DNA of 64,000 nucleotides from Streptococcus macedonicus ACA-DC 198 (GTDB taxonomy: Bacteria > Bacillota > Bacilli > Lactobacillales > Streptococcaceae): contig HE613569.1 in NCBI GenBank assembly GCA_000283635.1, forward strand, positions 2,066,035-2,130,034, read 5' to 3'. Shown here one piece after another: positions 47,805-59,446 of the stretch. The notes under the pieces were generated by a model. The model was not told where the DNA came from, did not search any database, and saw only the letters and a list, made by a program, of their open reading frames with translations. Position numbers and translations under genes: made by a program. Positions within the stretch are counted from its first letter, which is position 1. Each line of letters opens with the position of its first letter.

Positions 47805-47889
47805 ATGTCAACATAACCAAAAAAGAGAGGTGTAAAGACACCTAAAAAAACCTTATTAAATAAACGTTTATAAGCTTTATAAATTAAAA

Positions 47890-47911
47890 TATGTTATAAT
47901 TACTTGAATTA
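47890..47911 (+). repeat. right 22-bp direct repeat, containing the yaaA -10 box
   Basis: Identical to 40437-40458. TATAAT at 47895-47900 lies 27 bases before the yaaA ATG, so the repeat regenerates the core promoter. Any -35 must now come from the element's own end. Confidence 0.85.
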
Positions 47912-47927
47912 TAAAATGGAGAAAACA

Positions 47928-48305
47928 ATGGAATACAAATTATTTGATGACTATATCACATTACAAGCATTACTAAAAGAACTTGGTATTATCCAAAGTG
48001 GTGGGGCTATAAAAGGGTATTTAGCAGAAACAACTATTCTCTTTAATAGTCAAGATGAAAAACGTCGTGGCAAAAAAATTCGTATCGGCGATATCATCAC
48101 CATTCCCGAAGAAAATGTTGAGATTCAGATTGTCGAACCAACATCAGCTGAAAAACAAGAGCACCTAGAAGCAATTGCTGAAAAAGAACGTGTCGCTGCT
48201 ATTGTCAAAGAGCTCAATCAAAAAAATAAAAAAGTTAAAAAACAAAATCAAGGAAAAACAAAACAAATAAATGAACGTAAACCCGTTCGTTTTCCAGGAA
48301 CTTAA
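47928..48305 (+). CDS. yaaA: S4-domain protein YaaA
   Basis: A 125-residue protein with an N-terminal S4-like RNA-binding domain ([20 protein letters not shown], then [20 protein letters not shown]) and a basic tail rich in K and Q (residues about 90-125). The family is always encoded just before recF. The ATG at 47928 has GGAG upstream; the longer frame starts with TTG in the repeat. RecF starts three bases after its stop, so they form one operon. Confidence 0.9.
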   Translation: MEYKLFDDYITLQALLKELGIIQSGGAIKGYLAETTILFNSQDEKRRGKKIRIGDIITIPEENVEIQIVEPTSAEKQEHLEAIAEKERVAAIVKELNQKNKKVKKQNQGKTKQINERKPVRFPGT

Positions 48306-48307
48306 GC

Positions 48308-49402
48308 ATGTGGATTCAAAAAATAACGTTAAAAAATTATCGTAACTATCTGACTAGTGAGCTTGAATTTTCTCCTGGACTTAATGTTTTCATCGGAAAA
48401 AATGCTCAAGGAAAAACAAATTTCTTAGAAGCAATTTATTTCCTTTCTCTCACCCGCAGCCACCGCACACGGACAGACAAAGAGTTGATTCATTTTGATG
48501 CCAAAGAACTTCTGGTTTCTGGTATTTTACAACGTTCAAGTGGTACTGTTCCTTTAGATATTAGTCTTTCAAGTAAGGGACGTGTTACAAAAGTCAATCA
48601 TCTAAAACAAGCTAAGTTATCAGACTATATTGGTGTAATGACCATTGTTCTTTTTGCACCTGAAGATTTACAACTCATCAAAGGCGCTCCAAGCCTTCGT
48701 CGAAAATTTATTGACATTGATTTAGGGCAAATAAAGCCGATTTATTTAGCTGATTTGTCTAATTATAACCACGTGCTAAAACAGCGTAATACTTATCTTA
48801 AAACGGCTGAAAAAGTTGATACTGATTTTTTAGCTGTGGTTGACGAGCAATTAGCTGATTTTGGTAGCCGTGTCATGGAACATCGTTTAGATTTCATTTC
48901 TAATTTAGAAAAAGAAGCCGACCGCTATCATTATGCCATTTCAAACGGTATTGAACATCTTAGTATCCATTATCTATCATCTGTTTTCTTCCAAGAAAAG
49001 GATGACATTAAGCCAATTTTCTTAAAAGCTTTACAAAAAAATCATCAGCGTGATATTTTCAAAAAGAATACAAGTGTTGGTCCCCACCGTGATGATTTAG
49101 AATTTTTCATCAATGATATGCCAGCAAATTTTGGCAGCCAAGGTCAGCACCGTAGCCTAATCTTATCACTAAAAATGGCTGAAATTGAGTTAATAAAAAC
49201 AGTAACTGGTGATTATCCTATTTTACTTTTAGATGATGTCATGAGCGAGCTTGATAATTACAGACAAACCGAACTCTTAAAAATGATTATTAATAAAAAC
49301 GTTCAAACCTTCATTACAACAACAAGCCTCGACCACCTATCACAGCTTCCGGACGAGTTAAAAATCTTTACAGTTAATCAAGGTAACATTCAAGAAAATT
49401 AA
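48308..49402 (+). CDS. recF: DNA replication and repair protein RecF
   Basis: A 364-residue SMC-like ATPase that loads RecA at gaps. Walker A is [17 protein letters not shown], the signature is [17 protein letters not shown] and Walker B is [12 protein letters not shown]. The length is standard. Directly after yaaA; a terminator follows. Its expression depends on the promoter at the right end of the insertion. Confidence 0.97.
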   Translation: MWIQKITLKNYRNYLTSELEFSPGLNVFIGKNAQGKTNFLEAIYFLSLTRSHRTRTDKELIHFDAKELLVSGILQRSSGTVPLDISLSSKGRVTKVNHLKQAKLSDYIGVMTIVLFAPEDLQLIKGAPSLRRKFIDIDLGQIKPIYLADLSNYNHVLKQRNTYLKTAEKVDTDFLAVVDEQLADFGSRVMEHRLDFISNLEKEADRYHYAISNGIEHLSIHYLSSVFFQEKDDIKPIFLKALQKNHQRDIFKKNTSVGPHRDDLEFFINDMPANFGSQGQHRSLILSLKMAEIELIKTVTGDYPILLLDDVMSELDNYRQTELLKMIINKNVQTFITTTSLDHLSQLPDELKIFTVNQGNIQEN

Positions 49403-49430
49403 AAAAGCTGGCGTTTGCCAGCTTTTTGTT
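49403..49430. terminator. bidirectional terminator after recF
   Basis: AAAAAGCTGGC and GCCAGCTTTTT with a short loop, symmetrical A and T runs, between convergent recF and the sugar transporter gene. Confidence 0.9.
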
Positions 49431-49464
49431 GTGTTTACAGATAAGTTGACAACATTGTCAACGA

Positions 49465-50331
49465 TTAATAAGATTTGACAACTCCTAGTAAAACAGCACC
49501 AAGAACAAAACAAGCAATACCAATTGCCAACCAACGTGTTTCTTTACGTGTTTTTGTTTCACCAAGGAAAAGAATACCACCCATGATAGAAATAACAACA
49601 CCTAATTGTGAGAAGCTAAAAGCAATGGCTAAACCAGCTTTAGCAGCAGCTAATAGCATGAAGATATTACCAACACCCCACATCAAACCAACGATGGCAT
49701 TTTTGATAACAACTGTTTCAAATTTAACGTTGAATTTCATGAACATCATTGCTCCAATAACCATACCAACAGCCATTGGGAAGATAACTGCCAACGCATC
49801 AAATTTCATGATGTTGTTGAATAAGATTGTGTAAGAAAGGTAACCAACAGTAGAATAAGTTAAAGCACGGAAACCTTTCCCAAAATCAGTCAATTTATTC
49901 GTTTCAACTTTTTCAGTATCTTGCTTACTTGTAAAATAAAAACCAATAACAAGCAAAATTAAAGCAATGATACCAAGAGTATATTGAACAGGTTTACTCC
50001 ATTCACCAAAAACGATTGCACCAATTAAGCTACCGAAAACTAATTGAGCACCACTTGATAATGGATTCCCCACAGAAACACCCATGTATTGCATAGCACG
50101 GAATTGACCATTTTGTCCCATGGACCAAAGCATACCACCAATAATTCCAAATACCCAGAGTGATACTGACATTTCTGGTTGGACAAATAACCAAACGACA
50201 AAAGCAAATAAAAGTGCTCCAATAGTCATTCCTAATGTTTGTTGATCTGGTTTACCACCAATTTTATTGCTGACAAAACCAATACTTCCCCATGCAATCA
50301 TGGGAATCAATGCATATAAAATACCTTGCAT
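49465..50331 (-). CDS. GRP family sugar transporter (GlcU-like)
   Basis: A 288-residue membrane protein with ten predicted helices, of the glucose/ribose porter family: LIPMIAWGSIGFVSNKIGGK at the start, NPLSSGAQLVFGSLIGAIVFGEW in the middle, and a second half with the same repeat (FSFSQLGVVISIMGGILFLG). It would import glucose or a related sugar with a cation. A cre site and a TTTACA-N4-TGTAAA dyad lie in its upstream region, so catabolite control is likely. It is monocistronic. Confidence 0.88.
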   Translation of the reverse strand: MQGILYALIPMIAWGSIGFVSNKIGGKPDQQTLGMTIGALLFAFVVWLFVQPEMSVSLWVFGIIGGMLWSMGQNGQFRAMQYMGVSVGNPLSSGAQLVFGSLIGAIVFGEWSKPVQYTLGIIALILLVIGFYFTSKQDTEKVETNKLTDFGKGFRALTYSTVGYLSYTILFNNIMKFDALAVIFPMAVGMVIGAMMFMKFNVKFETVVIKNAIVGLMWGVGNIFMLLAAAKAGLAIAFSFSQLGVVISIMGGILFLGETKTRKETRWLAIGIACFVLGAVLLGVVKSY

Positions 50332-50373
50332 TTTTTCTCCTTTACAGTATGTTTTACAGCTAAGTAAATAAGG

Positions 50374-50430
50374 TTTACACTGTTGTAAATATAAAATTAA
50401 TCGTTCATTTATATATGAAAACGCTTTTTC
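50374..50430 (-). promoter_or_regulatory. cre site and dyad upstream of the sugar transporter gene
   Basis: ATGAAAACGCTTTTTC (50415-50430) is a near-perfect CcpA cre site. TTTACA-CTGT-TGTAAA (50374-50389) is the same dyad as before the DUF1304 gene. More TTTACAG copies lie nearer the start (50340-50358). Confidence 0.65.
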
Positions 50431-50512
50431 AAAAAATAAAAGAAATTTTTATTTTCAAAACGAACACAACTGTATATTTTATCACAATTACTATCACTTT
50501 GTAAAGGTTATC

Positions 50513-50553
50513 AAAAAATCCCTGACAGGCATAAGCCCATCAGAGATTTTTTT
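50513..50553 (-). terminator. terminator of guaB
   Basis: On the minus strand ATCTCTGATGGGC and GCCTGTCAGGGAT pair with small mismatches, with T6 after. It lies 19 bases after the guaB stop. Confidence 0.85.
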
Positions 50554-50571
50554 GATTAATTATTTTAGAAA

Positions 50572-52089
<1,518 letters not shown>

Positions 52090-52257
52090 TTAACCCCCAG
52101 CTCATTTTTTATTGTTACTATAATAACACGCCAAAATCATTTGTCAATAAAATAAATTCAATTTTTTTCCAAATTACCTTTAAAAAAACATGGTATTTTC
52201 TACCTATTATTAGACTGATTATTTTTGTAATTCTCATTTAAAACAAATGCTTTTCAA

Positions 52258-52299
52258 CAAATAAAAACTCTAAAGTGAAAATTGTTACTTTAGAGTTTC
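52258..52299 (-). terminator. terminator of trpS
   Basis: AAACTCTAAAGT and ACTTTAGAGTTT form a perfect 12-pair stem with a ten-base loop and a T-rich tail on the minus strand. Confidence 0.9.
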
Positions 52300-52311
52300 G
52301 CTTCACTTTAT

Positions 52312-53343
<1,032 letters not shown>

Positions 53344-53364
53344 TCAAAATTAATTTCAAATTAA

Positions 53365-53584
53365 AACAACCCCACGTAGCTAAACTACGTGAGGGCGTTA
53401 TTAATACGCGGTACCACCTCAATTGATAGAAAATTTTCTACCATCTCTTACCACTATTAAAAGTTCACAGATAAATGTAAACATTATTTTCATTATATAC
53501 ATCAGCCCATTCATGCAAGGGTACTACTGATTTTCAGCACCATCAGCTCTCTAAAAGTACGCGTTTACATTACTCTTCTGAATC
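53365..53584 (-). promoter_or_regulatory. T-box riboswitch of trpS
   Basis: The leader RNA holds the T-box core AGGTGGTACCGCG (complement of 53408-53420) that pairs with the tRNA acceptor end. A terminator hairpin follows (CACGTAGTTTAGCTACGTG, then GGGGTTGTTTT). Upstream lies a long stem I region with AGAGAGCTGATGGTGCTG, and a UGG (Trp) within GAATGGGCTG (53517-53519) is the best candidate for the specifier codon. Charged tRNA-Trp would favour termination. The specifier position is read by eye. Confidence 0.9.
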
Positions 53585-53590
53585 CTCTTC

Positions 53591-53619
53591 ATTTTATGAA
53601 ATTCTAGAAACTTTGTCAA
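53591..53619 (-). promoter_or_regulatory. trpS T-box promoter
   Basis: A perfect TTGACA (53614-53619), 17 bases and TAAAAT (53591-53596) on the minus strand, just before the T-box leader. Confidence 0.85.
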
Positions 53620-53750
53620 GCTAATAGCTATTTTCCTAGGAAATTCTCGCTTTCTTAGAAAGAATAATTATACAGTTTCTTCAGGAATTTCTTTTTAATA
53701 AAATTAAAAAATGAGAATTATGCATTGTGATTAACTTTCTCTCACATAAA

Positions 53751-53779
53751 TCTTGACGAGTATCTTCTTCTTTGCAATA
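53751..53779 (+). promoter_or_regulatory. promoter of the yitT gene at 53813
   Basis: TTGACG, 17 bases, AATAAT, about 35 bases before the start codon. Confidence 0.6.
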
Positions 53780-53812
53780 ATAGAATCGTTTGTTATAAAG
53801 AAGAGGGTTATT

Positions 53813-54685
53813 ATGAAGAAAAAATTAATTGATTTTGGGCTTGTTACACTAGGAGCCTTTATTGCCGCTATCGGTTTTAACAGTTTTTTTTTAGAGAATC
53901 ACATTGCATCTGGCGGGGTTGTTGGTTTAGCTGTTAGTTTGAAAGCTTTATTTGGTTGGAATACTGGGAATTTTGTTATGATTTCAAATTTTCCACTCCT
54001 TATAGCTTGCTGGCTTTTCCTAGGAAAAGAGACATTTGTAAAAACCGTTTATGGGTCATGGATTTATTCTATTTTTGTTAAACTAACTGAAGGTGTGCCA
54101 AATTTAACAGACAATCCTTTATTAGCTGCGCTTTTTGGAGGTATTGTTTGTGGTTTTGGTTTAGGAGTTGTCTTTTGGGGAAATTCTTCAACAGGTGGAA
54201 CAGGAATCATTACCCAAATTCTCCATAAATACACACCACTTCCTCTTGCCGTTGCAATGACAATTGTTGATGGTTGTAGTGTTGCGATGGGATTTGTCGC
54301 CTTTGATATTGACACAGTTATGTACTCTATTATTGCATTGATTACGATTGGTTATGTCGTTAATAGCATGCAACTTGGAGTCACTTCATCACGAAATATC
54401 ATGATTGTTTCGCCTAAAAATGATTTAATCAAACATTATATTTCTACAAAAGCAGACCGTGGGGTCACTGAAATTCCAGTTACTGGTGGTTATTCAGGTG
54501 AAAATCATACCATGCTAATGACAACTGTTTCTCATCAAGAAGTCCCTCGTTTAGAAAAAAATATCCAAAAAATTGACGAAACTGCCTTTATCGTCGTTAT
54601 GCCTGCTACACAAGTTATGGGACGTGGATTTAGCCTCAAAAAATACTATAAACTTGACGAAAAAGACATCATTTTACCAATGTAA
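53813..54685 (+). CDS. YitT family membrane protein
   Basis: A 290-residue protein with the YitT plan: membrane segments (residues about 7-175) with the motif NSSTGGTGIIT, then a DUF2179 domain with RGVTEIPVTGGYSG and an ending FSLKKYYKLDEKDIILPM. It is the native fourth family member in the window and is closest in plan to the foreign copy at 45256. The ATG at 53813 (MKKKLIDFGL) follows AAGAGGG; the longer frame begins with TTG. Monocistronic with its own terminator. Confidence 0.9.
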   Translation: MKKKLIDFGLVTLGAFIAAIGFNSFFLENHIASGGVVGLAVSLKALFGWNTGNFVMISNFPLLIACWLFLGKETFVKTVYGSWIYSIFVKLTEGVPNLTDNPLLAALFGGIVCGFGLGVVFWGNSSTGGTGIITQILHKYTPLPLAVAMTIVDGCSVAMGFVAFDIDTVMYSIIALITIGYVVNSMQLGVTSSRNIMIVSPKNDLIKHYISTKADRGVTEIPVTGGYSGENHTMLMTTVSHQEVPRLEKNIQKIDETAFIVVMPATQVMGRGFSLKKYYKLDEKDIILPM

Positions 54686-54687
54686 TG

Positions 54688-54727
54688 CAAAGCCCCGCTT
54701 TCTCTGATTGAAAATTGGGGCTTTTTC
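54688..54727 (+). terminator. terminator of the yitT gene at 53813
   Basis: AAAGCCCC and GGGGCTTT with a 20-base loop and T5. Confidence 0.85.
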
Positions 54728-54767
54728 ATGTACAATGAAGTTTAGATAAATAAATTGAGGTGACAAT

Positions 54768-56390
54768 GTGTTAACAGTTTCAGACGTCTCACTACGTTTT
54801 AGTGATCGTAAATTATTTGACGATGTCAACATTAACTTTACAGCAGGTAATACTTATGGACTTATCGGTGCTAATGGCGCTGGTAAATCAACATTCTTGA
54901 AAATCTTAGCAGGAGATATTGAACCATCAACTGGTCATGTAGCTCTTGGACCAGATGAACGTCTATCAGTTCTTCGTCAAAATCACTTTGACTACGAAGA
55001 AGAGCGTGTGATTGACGTTGTTATCATGGGAAATGAAAAACTTTACAGCATCATGAAAGAAAAAGATGCTATTTACATGAAAGAAGATTTTTCTGAAGAA
55101 GACGGCGTCCGTGCTGCTGAACTTGAAGGAGAATTTGCAGAGCTGGGTGGTTGGGAAGCTGAAAGTGAAGCTTCACAATTACTCCAAAACTTGAACATTC
55201 CTGAAGATCTCCACTATCAAAATATGAGCGAACTTGCTAACGGTGATAAGGTGAAAGTCCTTCTTGCTAAAGCCCTTTTTGGTAAGCCAGATGTACTTCT
55301 TCTTGACGAACCAACCAACGGTCTTGATATTCAATCTATCTCTTGGTTAGAAGATTTCTTGATTGACTTTGAAAATACTGTTATCGTCGTTTCCCATGAC
55401 CGTCACTTCTTGAATAAAGTATGTACGCACATGGCTGACCTTGATTTCGGTAAAATCAAACTCTTCGTTGGTAACTATGACTTCTGGAAAGAATCATCAG
55501 AATTGGCTGCACGTTTGCAAGCTGACCGCAACGCTAAAGCCGAAGAAAAAATCAAACAATTACAAGAATTCGTTGCTCGTTTCTCTGCCAATGCCTCAAA
55601 ATCTAAACAAGCCACATCTCGTAAGAAAATGCTTGATAAGATTGAGTTGGAAGAAATTGTTCCATCAAGTCGTAAATATCCATTCGTGAAATTTAACGCC
55701 GAACGTGAAATTGGAAATGACCTATTGACGGTCGAAAATCTTTCAGTTACAATCGACGGTGAAAAGATTCTAGATAATATTAGCTTCATTCTTCGTCCAG
55801 GTGATAAGACTGCCTTTATCGGACAAAATGACATCCAGACAACCGCGCTTATCCGTGCCCTTATGGACGATATTGACTACGAAGGCACTGTCAAATGGGG
55901 TGTCACAACCAGTCAATCTTATCTTCCAAAAGATAATTCACGTGACTTTGCCTCTGGTGAATCAATCCTTGAATGGCTTCGCCAATTTGCTTCTAAAGAA
56001 GAGGACGATAACACATTCCTTCGTGGATTCCTTGGACGCATGCTTTTCTCTGGTGACGAAGTTAACAAATCAGTTAGCGTATTGTCAGGGGGAGAAAAGG
56101 TGCGCGTGATGCTCTCTAAACTCATGCTCCTCAAGTCAAATGTTCTTGTCCTTGATGACCCTACTAATCACTTAGATTTGGAATCTATTTCAAGCCTTAA
56201 CGATGGTTTGAAAGACTTTAAAGAATCAATCATCTTTGCCAGTCATGACCATGAATTTATTCAAACCCTAGCTAACCACATCGTTGTTATTTCTAAGAAT
56301 GGTGTTATCGACCGTATCGACGAAACTTATGATGAATTTCTTGAAAATGAAGAAGTTCAAACCAAAGTTAAAGAACTCTGGAAAGATTAA
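54768..56390 (+). CDS. ABC-F family ATPase with one degenerate nucleotide site
   Basis: A 540-residue soluble protein of two ABC domains joined by a charged linker (residues about 240-300), the ABC-F layout of ribosome-binding ATPases (YbiT/YkpA-like). NBD1 has a proper Walker A (GANGAGKSTFLKIL) and LLLDEPTN, but its signature is SELANGDKVKVLLAK, without SGG. NBD2 has a normal signature (LSGGEKVRVMLSK), but its Walker A reads GQNDIQTTALIRA, lacking GKS/T, and Walker B has LDDPTNHLD with Asp for the catalytic Glu. Thus only the composite site of NBD1 Walker A with NBD2 signature looks competent. The start is GTG at 54768 with GAGGTGACA. Confidence 0.9.
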   Translation: MLTVSDVSLRFSDRKLFDDVNINFTAGNTYGLIGANGAGKSTFLKILAGDIEPSTGHVALGPDERLSVLRQNHFDYEEERVIDVVIMGNEKLYSIMKEKDAIYMKEDFSEEDGVRAAELEGEFAELGGWEAESEASQLLQNLNIPEDLHYQNMSELANGDKVKVLLAKALFGKPDVLLLDEPTNGLDIQSISWLEDFLIDFENTVIVVSHDRHFLNKVCTHMADLDFGKIKLFVGNYDFWKESSELAARLQADRNAKAEEKIKQLQEFVARFSANASKSKQATSRKKMLDKIELEEIVPSSRKYPFVKFNAEREIGNDLLTVENLSVTIDGEKILDNISFILRPGDKTAFIGQNDIQTTALIRALMDDIDYEGTVKWGVTTSQSYLPKDNSRDFASGESILEWLRQFASKEEDDNTFLRGFLGRMLFSGDEVNKSVSVLSGGEKVRVMLSKLMLLKSNVLVLDDPTNHLDLESISSLNDGLKDFKESIIFASHDHEFIQTLANHIVVISKNGVIDRIDETYDEFLENEEVQTKVKELWKD

Positions 56391-56442
56391 TCTATTAATA
56401 ATTTCCCGACGTTTATACAAACTTTACAATATATAGAAAAGA

Positions 56443-56474
56443 AACAGGTTGGGATAAGCTATCTCAACCTGTCT
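56443..56474 (+). terminator. hairpin between ABC-F and YfhO genes
   Basis: AACAGGTTGGGATA and TATCTCAACCTGTC pair over about 13 positions with one G-T pair. Only a poor T run follows, so termination may be partial. Confidence 0.6.
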
Positions 56475-56484
56475 TACTAAAGCT

Positions 56485-59079
56485 ATGACATTAAAATCTT
56501 TAAAACGAAATATTAATACTCTTTACTACTTAGCAGCATTTGCTCTGCCATTTCTTATCTTATTTTTCGCCTTATTGTCTGAAGATATTTCATTCAATAG
56601 TGACACGACTATTTTAGCTAGTGACGGTTTCCACCAGTATGTCATTTTTGCTGAAAATCTACGAAATATTTTACATGGTTCAGATAGTATTTTTTACACT
56701 TTTACGAGTGGTTTGGGACTAAACTTCTATGCTCTTATTAGTTACTATCTAGGAAGTTTCTTCTCGCCTTTCGTTTATTTCTTCAGTCTAAAGAGCATGC
56801 CTGATGCTATTTATATCTTTACATTACTGAAAGTTGCTTGTATGGGATTAAGTTGTTTTTATAGTCTCAGACAACTCTACCCTAAAGTACTGAAACCTTT
56901 CAGCATCGTCTTATCGACTTCTTATGCATTGATGAGTTTTGCTATCAGCCAAATTGAAATTAATATGTGGCTTGATGTATTCATTCTTTTGCCTTTAATC
57001 ATTTTAGGAATTAATCGCTTATTAGGTCAGCAAAAATTCATCCTTTATTACCTAAGTTTAACGATTCTCTTTATCCAAAACTATTATTTTGGATACATGG
57101 TTGTTATCTTTTTAATTCTTTATTTCCTTGTTCAATTAACTAAAGAATTTAAATGGAAAGTCATTCTACGAAAATTTATTGACTTTACAGTTGTGTCAAT
57201 CTCTGCTGGTCTCTCTAGCTGCATCATGCTGCTACCAACTTACTTAGACCTATCTACACACGGTGAGGAATTTTCTAAGTTTACAGAGTGGTTCACAGAT
57301 GCGTCATGGTTCTTTGATATATTTGCTAAGAATTTTGTTGGCTCTTATGACACAACAAAATTTGGTTCTATTCCGATGATTTACGTGGGAATTTTCCCAT
57401 TGATATTAGCTATTATTTTCTTTACGATTAAATCAATCAGGTGGCAAACTCGTTTAGCTTATGGCATAATGCTTGCTCTCATTGTTGCTAGTTTTTATCT
57501 TGAACCATTAAACCTTATCTGGCAAGGTATGCATTCGCCAAATATGTTTCTTTACCGCTATTCTTGGACATTCTCTATTCTTATCATCCTATTAGCAGCT
57601 GAAACATTATCTCGTTTAAAAGAATTAACACTCAAGCAATATCTTATTGGGATTATTCCTTTAGCTCTTGGATTTATTGTTACAGTGTCGTTCCAAAGTC
57701 ATTATGACTTTTTAGAACCTTCGCAAGTCATTATCACCTTTGCTTTCTTAGCTGCTTATGCTATTATACTCATCAGTTATGTAAATAAGTATCTATCATT
57801 TAAACTCTTTGTCAGCTTTACACTTATCTTTACAATTTTTGAAATATCATTAAATACTTATTATCAAATTGCAGCCCTTGATAGCGAGTGGGTCTTTCCT
57901 TCTCGACAAAGTTATAATCGTAATTTGACAGATATTGACAAACTTGTCAACGAAACACAAGAACTGAATACTACTTTCTATCGTACCGAAGAATTGTTAC
58001 CTCAAACTGGCAATGACAGTATGAAATATAATTACAATGGTATCTCTCAATTTTCATCTATCCGAAACACGACCTCTAGTAGCACATTAGACCGGCTTGG
58101 CTTTAAATCAACAGGGACTAATCTCAACCTTCGCTACCAAAATAATACCTTGCTGATGGATAGTTTATTTGCTGTGAAGTATAATCTTTCTGAAACTAGT
58201 GTTGATAAATTTGGTTTCAATTATGTTGATGGTTCTGGCAATGTGTCACTTTATGAAAATCAATATGCTAGTCAACTAGCTATTTTAACGAATGGTATTT
58301 ACAAGGGTATTGACTTTGGTGTCAACACGCTTGACAACCAAACTAATTTTATCAATAACTTGACAGGATTATCTGAGAAATACTTCGCACGTTTAGCTTC
58401 TCAACTAACAGGTGGTGCTAATTTGCTTAATAACCGAGTCACCACTACAAATGATGGTCAGTTGACAACAAGTGCTACTTATCAAGTCACTGTCACTGCT
58501 AATACTCAACTTTATGTAAGTGTCCCTAACATTACTTTCTCTAATGATAATAGTGAGTCTGTTCAAATTACAGTTAATGGAAAAACGACAGAATACACAA
58601 CCGATAATGCTTACAGCTTCTTTGACCTTGGTTACTTTGAAGAAGGACAAACGCTTAACATCACATTTACTTTCCCTGAAAATAGGCAAGTTTCCTTCAA
58701 TCAACCTAATTTTTATACTTTAGATTTAACAAGTTATCAAAAAGCTATGGCGATTATTGACAATCCAGACGTTACCGTTACAACTGATAAAAATACCGTT
58801 ACTGCTATTTATAAAGCAGACGAAGATAGTTCATTATTCTTCACCATTCCATATGATAAAGGATGGACAGCTACACAAAACGGGAAAAAACTTACGGTTT
58901 CAAAAGCGCAAGATGGTTTTATGAAAGTTGATGTAAAAGCTGGTGAAGGTAAAGTAACGTTAACTTACATCCCAAATGGTTTTAAAGAAGGAGCTTACCT
59001 ATCCATATTAGGAATCATCCTTTTCCTTGCTTATATGATTGCACGAAGAAAGTATCATTTCAGGATAAAAGCAGGCTAA
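56485..59079 (+). CDS. YfhO family integral membrane protein
   Basis: An 864-residue membrane protein. About twelve hydrophobic helices fill residues 10-470 and one more lies at the C-terminus (835-855), with a large extracytoplasmic part between (about 480-830) that includes beta-rich sequence. The acidic motif SDGFHQYVIF after helix 1 is typical of YfhO and related GT-C glycosyltransferases. YfhO proteins are linked to glycosylation of lipoteichoic acid or other wall polymers in Gram-positives; the exact reaction here is inferred. The ATG has only a weak site and starts 94 bases after the ABC-F gene. Confidence 0.85.
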   Translation: MTLKSLKRNINTLYYLAAFALPFLILFFALLSEDISFNSDTTILASDGFHQYVIFAENLRNILHGSDSIFYTFTSGLGLNFYALISYYLGSFFSPFVYFFSLKSMPDAIYIFTLLKVACMGLSCFYSLRQLYPKVLKPFSIVLSTSYALMSFAISQIEINMWLDVFILLPLIILGINRLLGQQKFILYYLSLTILFIQNYYFGYMVVIFLILYFLVQLTKEFKWKVILRKFIDFTVVSISAGLSSCIMLLPTYLDLSTHGEEFSKFTEWFTDASWFFDIFAKNFVGSYDTTKFGSIPMIYVGIFPLILAIIFFTIKSIRWQTRLAYGIMLALIVASFYLEPLNLIWQGMHSPNMFLYRYSWTFSILIILLAAETLSRLKELTLKQYLIGIIPLALGFIVTVSFQSHYDFLEPSQVIITFAFLAAYAIILISYVNKYLSFKLFVSFTLIFTIFEISLNTYYQIAALDSEWVFPSRQSYNRNLTDIDKLVNETQELNTTFYRTEELLPQTGNDSMKYNYNGISQFSSIRNTTSSSTLDRLGFKSTGTNLNLRYQNNTLLMDSLFAVKYNLSETSVDKFGFNYVDGSGNVSLYENQYASQLAILTNGIYKGIDFGVNTLDNQTNFINNLTGLSEKYFARLASQLTGGANLLNNRVTTTNDGQLTTSATYQVTVTANTQLYVSVPNITFSNDNSESVQITVNGKTTEYTTDNAYSFFDLGYFEEGQTLNITFTFPENRQVSFNQPNFYTLDLTSYQKAMAIIDNPDVTVTTDKNTVTAIYKADEDSSLFFTIPYDKGWTATQNGKKLTVSKAQDGFMKVDVKAGEGKVTLTYIPNGFKEGAYLSILGIILFLAYMIARRKYHFRIKAG

Positions 59080-59100
59080 AATTTAGCCTGCTTTATTTTT
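59068..59100 (+). terminator. terminator of the YfhO gene
   Basis: AAAGCAGGCTAAA and TTTAGCCTGCTTT form a perfect stem that includes the stop codon, followed by ATTTTT. Confidence 0.9.
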
Positions 59101-59104
59101 AGGT

Positions 59105-59131
59105 ATAAAAAAATCCTAAGTTAACTTAGGA
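59105..59131 (-). terminator. terminator of the tRNA-Glu/tRNA-Asn transcript
   Basis: TCCTAAGTT/AACTTAGGA is a perfect palindrome followed on the minus strand by T7. Confidence 0.85.
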
Positions 59132-59144
59132 AGGTGTCTTATCA

Positions 59145-59218
59145 CTCCGGCAGTAGGACTCGAACCTACGACATCATGATTAACAGTCATGCGCTACTAC
59201 CAACTGAGCTATGCCGGA
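59145..59218 (-). tRNA. tRNA-Asn (GTT)
   Basis: A 74-base cloverleaf: acceptor TCCGGCA/TGCCGGA, D loop AGCTCAGTTGGTAGTAG, anticodon loop with GTT, T arm GTAGGTTCGAGTCCTAC. The CCA is not encoded. It lies 30 bases downstream of tRNA-Glu on the same transcript. Confidence 0.95.
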
Positions 59219-59248
59219 TAAAGAAAAAAACTGCTAGGCAGTAGTTTA

Positions 59249-59320
59249 TAGTCCGTACGGGATTCGAACCCGTGTTACCGCCGTGAAAAGGCGGTGTCTT
59301 AACCCCTTGACCAACGGACC
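59249..59320 (-). tRNA. tRNA-Glu (TTC)
   Basis: A 72-base cloverleaf: acceptor GGTCCGT/ACGGACT with a G-U first pair, anticodon stem ACCGCC/GGCGGT with loop containing TTC, T arm CGGGTTCGAATCCCG. CCA is not encoded. First gene of the two-tRNA transcript. Confidence 0.95.
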
Positions 59321-59355
59321 AGAAGCTTTAAGGATTTCTCCTCAACACTAATACT

Positions 59356-59384
59356 ATTATATCAGATATTTTTTTCTTTGTCTA
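59356..59384 (-). promoter_or_regulatory. promoter of the tRNA-Glu/tRNA-Asn transcript
   Basis: TAGACA (59379-59384), 17 bases and a perfect TATAAT (59356-59361) on the minus strand. Confidence 0.75.
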
Positions 59385-59446
59385 TAGTTTCTTTCAATTT
59401 TTTTACAAAAATTATCGGTAAAAAATGTAAAAGCCACGTAGTAAAA

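Larger units (their letters stand above)
40459..47911. mobile_element. composite decayed element between yfmF and yaaA-recF
   Basis: Core genes yfmF and yaaA-recF are normally close, divergent neighbours in streptococci. Here they are separated by 7.45 kb bounded by 22-bp direct repeats. From left to right it holds a non-coding stretch with several hairpins and promoter-like sites (40459-41244), phage genes mostly on the minus strand and mostly broken (41245-44584), and a block with a different, more GC-rich style resembling Enterococcus (about 44780-47804). No integrase or transposase gene is seen, so it cannot move by itself now. The nature of the original element is not settled; phage remnant or satellite plus later insertion is most likely. 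Confidence 0.75.

Noticed and set aside
40459..47911. An active prophage or ICE
   Set aside because: No integrase, transposase, relaxase or structural genes are present and most genes are broken, so it is called a decayed element.
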